Made by a program: the position numbers and the translations under genes. Below the pieces are notes generated by a model, which worked only from the letters and a program-made list of their open reading frames with translations, had not been told where the DNA came from and ran no database searches. Shown here in pieces: positions 58,513 to 64,000 of a stretch of DNA of 64,000 nt. Numbering within the stretch: position 1 is the stretch's first letter; each line of letters begins with the position of its first letter. The stretch spans positions 124,001 to 188,000 of the forward strand of contig NZ_JALGRF010000006.1 of the NCBI RefSeq assembly GCF_022815725.1, in the 5' to 3' direction. The DNA is from Streptomyces sp. APSN-46.1. GTDB lineage: Bacteria > Actinomycetota > Actinomycetes > Streptomycetales > Streptomycetaceae.

Positions 58513-58893
58513 ATGGCGAAGCTCTCTCAGGACGACCTCCTCGCCCAGTTCGAGGAGATGACCCTCATCGAGCTCTCTGAGTTCGTGAAGGCGTTCGAGG
58601 ACAAGTTCGACGTCACCGCCGCCGCGGCCGTCGCCGTTGCCGGTCCGGGCGCCCCGGCCGCCGTTGAGGCCGCCGAGGAGCAGGACGAGTTCGACGTCAT
58701 CCTCACCGGTGCCGGCGACAAGAAGATCCAGGTCATCAAGGTCGTGCGTGAGCTGACCTCCCTGGGCCTCAAGGAGGCCAAGGACCTCGTGGACGGCGCC
58801 CCGAAGCCCGTTCTCGAGAAGGTCGCCAAGGAGGCCGCTGACAAGGCCGCCGAGGCCCTCAAGGCCGCCGGTGCCGGCGTCGAGGTCAAGTAA
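58513..58893 (+). CDS. rplL: Ribosomal protein L7/L12
   Basis: 126 residues, MAKLSQDDLLAQFEEMTLIE, an Ala-rich hinge (about residues 37-50) and the globular C-terminus with VVRELTSLGLKEAKDLVDGAPKPV. GGAAGGA lies 10-15 nt upstream. A terminator follows. Confidence 0.98.
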   Translation: MAKLSQDDLLAQFEEMTLIELSEFVKAFEDKFDVTAAAAVAVAGPGAPAAVEAAEEQDEFDVILTGAGDKKIQVIKVVRELTSLGLKEAKDLVDGAPKPVLEKVAKEAADKAAEALKAAGAGVEVK

Positions 58894-58922
58894 CACCTCT
58901 GAGGCCGCCTGACGGCCTCAAC

Positions 58923-58959
58923 CAAAGGGCGATCACCCGTAAGGGTGGTCGCCCTTTGG
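58923..58959 (+). terminator. Terminator after rplL
   Basis: aaagggcgatcaccc / gggtggtcgcccttt, a 15-bp stem with a 4-5-nt loop (58924-58958), followed by ggcg rather than T-run. It separates rplJL from the rpoBC promoter. Confidence 0.85.
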
Positions 58960-59481
58960 CGTACTCCCAGTGCCTGATTTGCCCTGGTCTCGTTGGGGAG
59001 TATGGTGATCTTCGCTGCCCTGGGAGCGGGTCCCGAGATGATCCGCACGGAGCAGGGGGCCTTGACGAACGGCACGCGGCGCGCAATTCTCAGACCCGTC
59101 GTGAGATCGACCCCGCTCGATCCGAGATCCGAGGCACCGGATCGGAGATCCTAGGCATGGATCGACTACGAAGAGGGCAGTACTGATACGCGCTCTGTGT
59201 ACGAGGGCCGCAGCGTTGGACGAGTGTTGGAACAACATGGGGAAGGCCTGTTGCCGGTTTCCGGAAACCTGGTCTGGACATCAGTGAGCCAAGTGGCTAC
59301 ACTGACCCTTTGCGCTGCCTGTTAGCTGCCCTCTGCCCGTCGCCAGGGGCATGCCCACGCTAGAGCACACTTGATTGATACGCCCTGACCTGGTCTTTCG
59401 ATCAGATTGGGGGGCCTGTCTTCTGTGTCAGCTGGGACCGGTACGCGCGTAGTGAGTCCGAGCCCTCGGAAGGACCCCCTC
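58960..59481 (+). other. rpoB upstream region (long leader)
   Basis: A 522-bp region without a convincing gene. The rpoB promoter is at 59275-59303, giving a leader of about 170 nt. Further upstream, 59100-59155 has nested gatccgag/ctcggatc-type inverted elements. Short frames here are not supported by codon use. Confidence 0.7.
59275..59303 (+). promoter_or_regulatory. rpoBC promoter (housekeeping sigma type)
   Basis: TGGACA (59275-59280), 17-bp spacer, TACACT (59298-59303), a near-consensus HrdB-type promoter, about 180 nt before the rpoB start. Confidence 0.8.
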
Positions 59482-62964
<3,483 letters not shown>

Positions 62965-62971
62965 CGGGCCT

Positions 62972-63001
62972 GACGGGGGGCTCGCTCAAGAGCCCCCCGT
63001 C
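62972..63001 (+). terminator. Hairpin between rpoB and rpoC
   Basis: gacggggggctc (62972-62983) and gagccccccgtc (62990-63001), a 12-bp stem in the 97-bp gap. Probably a partial terminator or processing site, as rpoC should be co-transcribed. Confidence 0.7.
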
Positions 63002-63061
63002 ATCCCCGGGACCGTTCAGACCATGATTGAGACTCGACCCCGAAAGAGGGATTGACGCACA

Positions 63062-64000
63062 GTGCTCGACGTCAACTTCTTCGACGAGCTGCGGATCGGC
63101 CTTGCCACCGCGGACGACATCCGAACCTGGTCGCACGGCGAGGTCAAGAAGCCGGAGACCATCAACTACCGCACCCTCAAGCCCGAGAAGGACGGACTCT
63201 TCTGCGAGAAGATCTTCGGTCCTACCCGGGACTGGGAGTGCTACTGCGGCAAGTACAAGCGTGTCCGCTTCAAGGGCATCATCTGTGAGCGCTGTGGCGT
63301 CGAAGTCACGCGCGCCAAGGTGCGCCGTGAGCGGATGGGCCACATCGAGCTTGCCGCTCCCGTCACCCACATCTGGTACTTCAAGGGCGTCCCGTCGCGC
63401 CTTGGCTACCTGCTGGACCTCGCGCCGAAGGACCTCGAGAAGGTCATCTACTTCGCCGCGTACATGATCACGTTCGTGGACGACGAGCGCCGCACCCGCG
63501 ACCTCCCGTCGCTGGAGGCCCACGTCTCCGTCGAGCGCCAGCAGATCGAGAACCGCCGTGACGCGGACCTCGAAGGCCGTGCCAAGAAGCTCGAGACCGA
63601 CCTGGCCGAGCTTGAGGCCGAGGGCGCGAAGGCCGACGTGCGCCGCAAGGTGCGCGAAGGCGCCGAGCGCGAGATGAAGCAGCTCCGTGACCGCGCCCAG
63701 CGCGAGATCGACCGCCTCGACGAGGTGTGGGCCCGCTTCAAGAACCTCAAGGTCCAGGACCTGGAGGGCGACGAGCTGCTGTACCGCGAGCTGCGTGACC
63801 GCTTCGGTACGTACTTCGACGGCTGCATGGGCGCCGCGGCGCTGCAGAAGCGCCTGGAGTCCTTCGACCTCGACGAGGAGGCCGAGCGCCTCCGCGAGAT
63901 CATCCGTACCGGCAAGGGCCAGAAGAAGACCCGTGCGCTCAAGCGCCTCAAGGTCGTCTCCGCGTTCCTGCAGACCAGCAACAAGCCCAAGGGCATGGTG
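63062..64000 (+). CDS. rpoC: RNA polymerase beta' subunit, 3' end beyond window
   Basis: N-terminal 313 residues of the beta' subunit. GTG start (VLDVNFFDELRIGLA) with GAGGGA 9-14 nt upstream. Zinc site Cys60, 62, 75, 78 (CYCG...CERC) is complete, followed by HIELAAPVTHIWYFKGVPSRLGYLL and the clamp helices. The long charged coiled-coil insert (about 160-250) is normal for the actinobacterial form. Runs off the window end in frame. Confidence 0.98.
   Translation, partial: MLDVNFFDELRIGLATADDIRTWSHGEVKKPETINYRTLKPEKDGLFCEKIFGPTRDWECYCGKYKRVRFKGIICERCGVEVTRAKVRRERMGHIELAAPVTHIWYFKGVPSRLGYLLDLAPKDLEKVIYFAAYMITFVDDERRTRDLPSLEAHVSVERQQIENRRDADLEGRAKKLETDLAELEAEGAKADVRRKVREGAEREMKQLRDRAQREIDRLDEVWARFKNLKVQDLEGDELLYRELRDRFGTYFDGCMGAAALQKRLESFDLDEEAERLREIIRTGKGQKKTRALKRLKVVSAFLQTSNKPKGMV

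Overview
The window is a high-GC actinobacterial chromosome segment, almost certainly Streptomyces. Third codon positions are nearly all G or C, many genes start with GTG or TTG, stop and start codons overlap throughout the operons, and the gene order matches, from memory, the region of the Streptomyces coelicolor chromosome between the second nuo cluster and rpoBC. Core functions dominate, interrupted by a small decayed accessory island and one unexplained inverted-repeat element.

Layout. 1-5.3 kb: a CocE-type hydrolase (its C-terminus lies outside the window), a polyprenyl diphosphate synthase, a secreted LolA-like protein, and a two-gene toxin-antitoxin-like pair whose toxin is a Fic fold with the catalytic motif eroded. 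5.3-9.4 kb: a secreted M28 aminopeptidase with a P domain, a RarD-type permease, and an NmrA-like oxidoreductase divergent from an HxlR regulator. 9.4-16.5 kb, minus strand: 2-oxoacid:ferredoxin oxidoreductase korAB, then one LuxR-type response regulator and two tandem paralogous sensor kinases. 16.7-26.9 kb, plus strand: ten tightly overlapping nuo genes, A-B-C-H-I-J-K-L-M-N, with no nuoD, E, F or G; NuoC carries a long repeat-rich tail. 27-31.3 kb: HtpX-like protease, YccF protein, APC permease, SulP transporter.

31.3-38.4 kb is the accessory island: an MFS exporter, a malformed tRNA-like sequence, hypothetical genes, a small Cys-rich protein coupled to a frameshifted PhyH-type dioxygenase, a divergent HTH/TPR regulator, a GNAT acetyltransferase and a frameshifted tyrosine integrase. 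yajQ and a tRNA-Tyr gene follow; tRNA-Tyr is the known integration site of SLP1-type elements.

39-44.9 kb: conserved hypotheticals, a DUF3574 protein, an atypical SDR, an amidohydrolase with missing metal ligands, tRNA-Thr, tRNA-Met, rpmG and a MaoC pair (hadA/hadB-like). 44.9-46.3 kb is a non-coding element of about 1.4 kb made of two arms of roughly 0.45 kb in inverted orientation around tandem 60-65-bp repeats. 46.4-49.2 kb: a TetR regulator and a DHA2 exporter sharing an operator, plus a small monooxygenase-like protein. 49.2-64 kb: murB, adenosine deaminase, an aminotransferase, tRNA-Trp, secE, nusG, rplK, rplA, a lipoprotein, rplJ, rplL, rpoB and the start of rpoC.

How it works together. 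The most suggestive combination is a ferredoxin-reducing KorAB next to a complex I relative that lacks its NADH module and NuoD. This raises the possibility of a ferredoxin-fed or otherwise non-NADH proton pump, regulated by the two-component system between them; that is an inference. The right third is the standard transcription/translation core with its leaders and terminators. All homology statements come from reading motifs, not from database searches.
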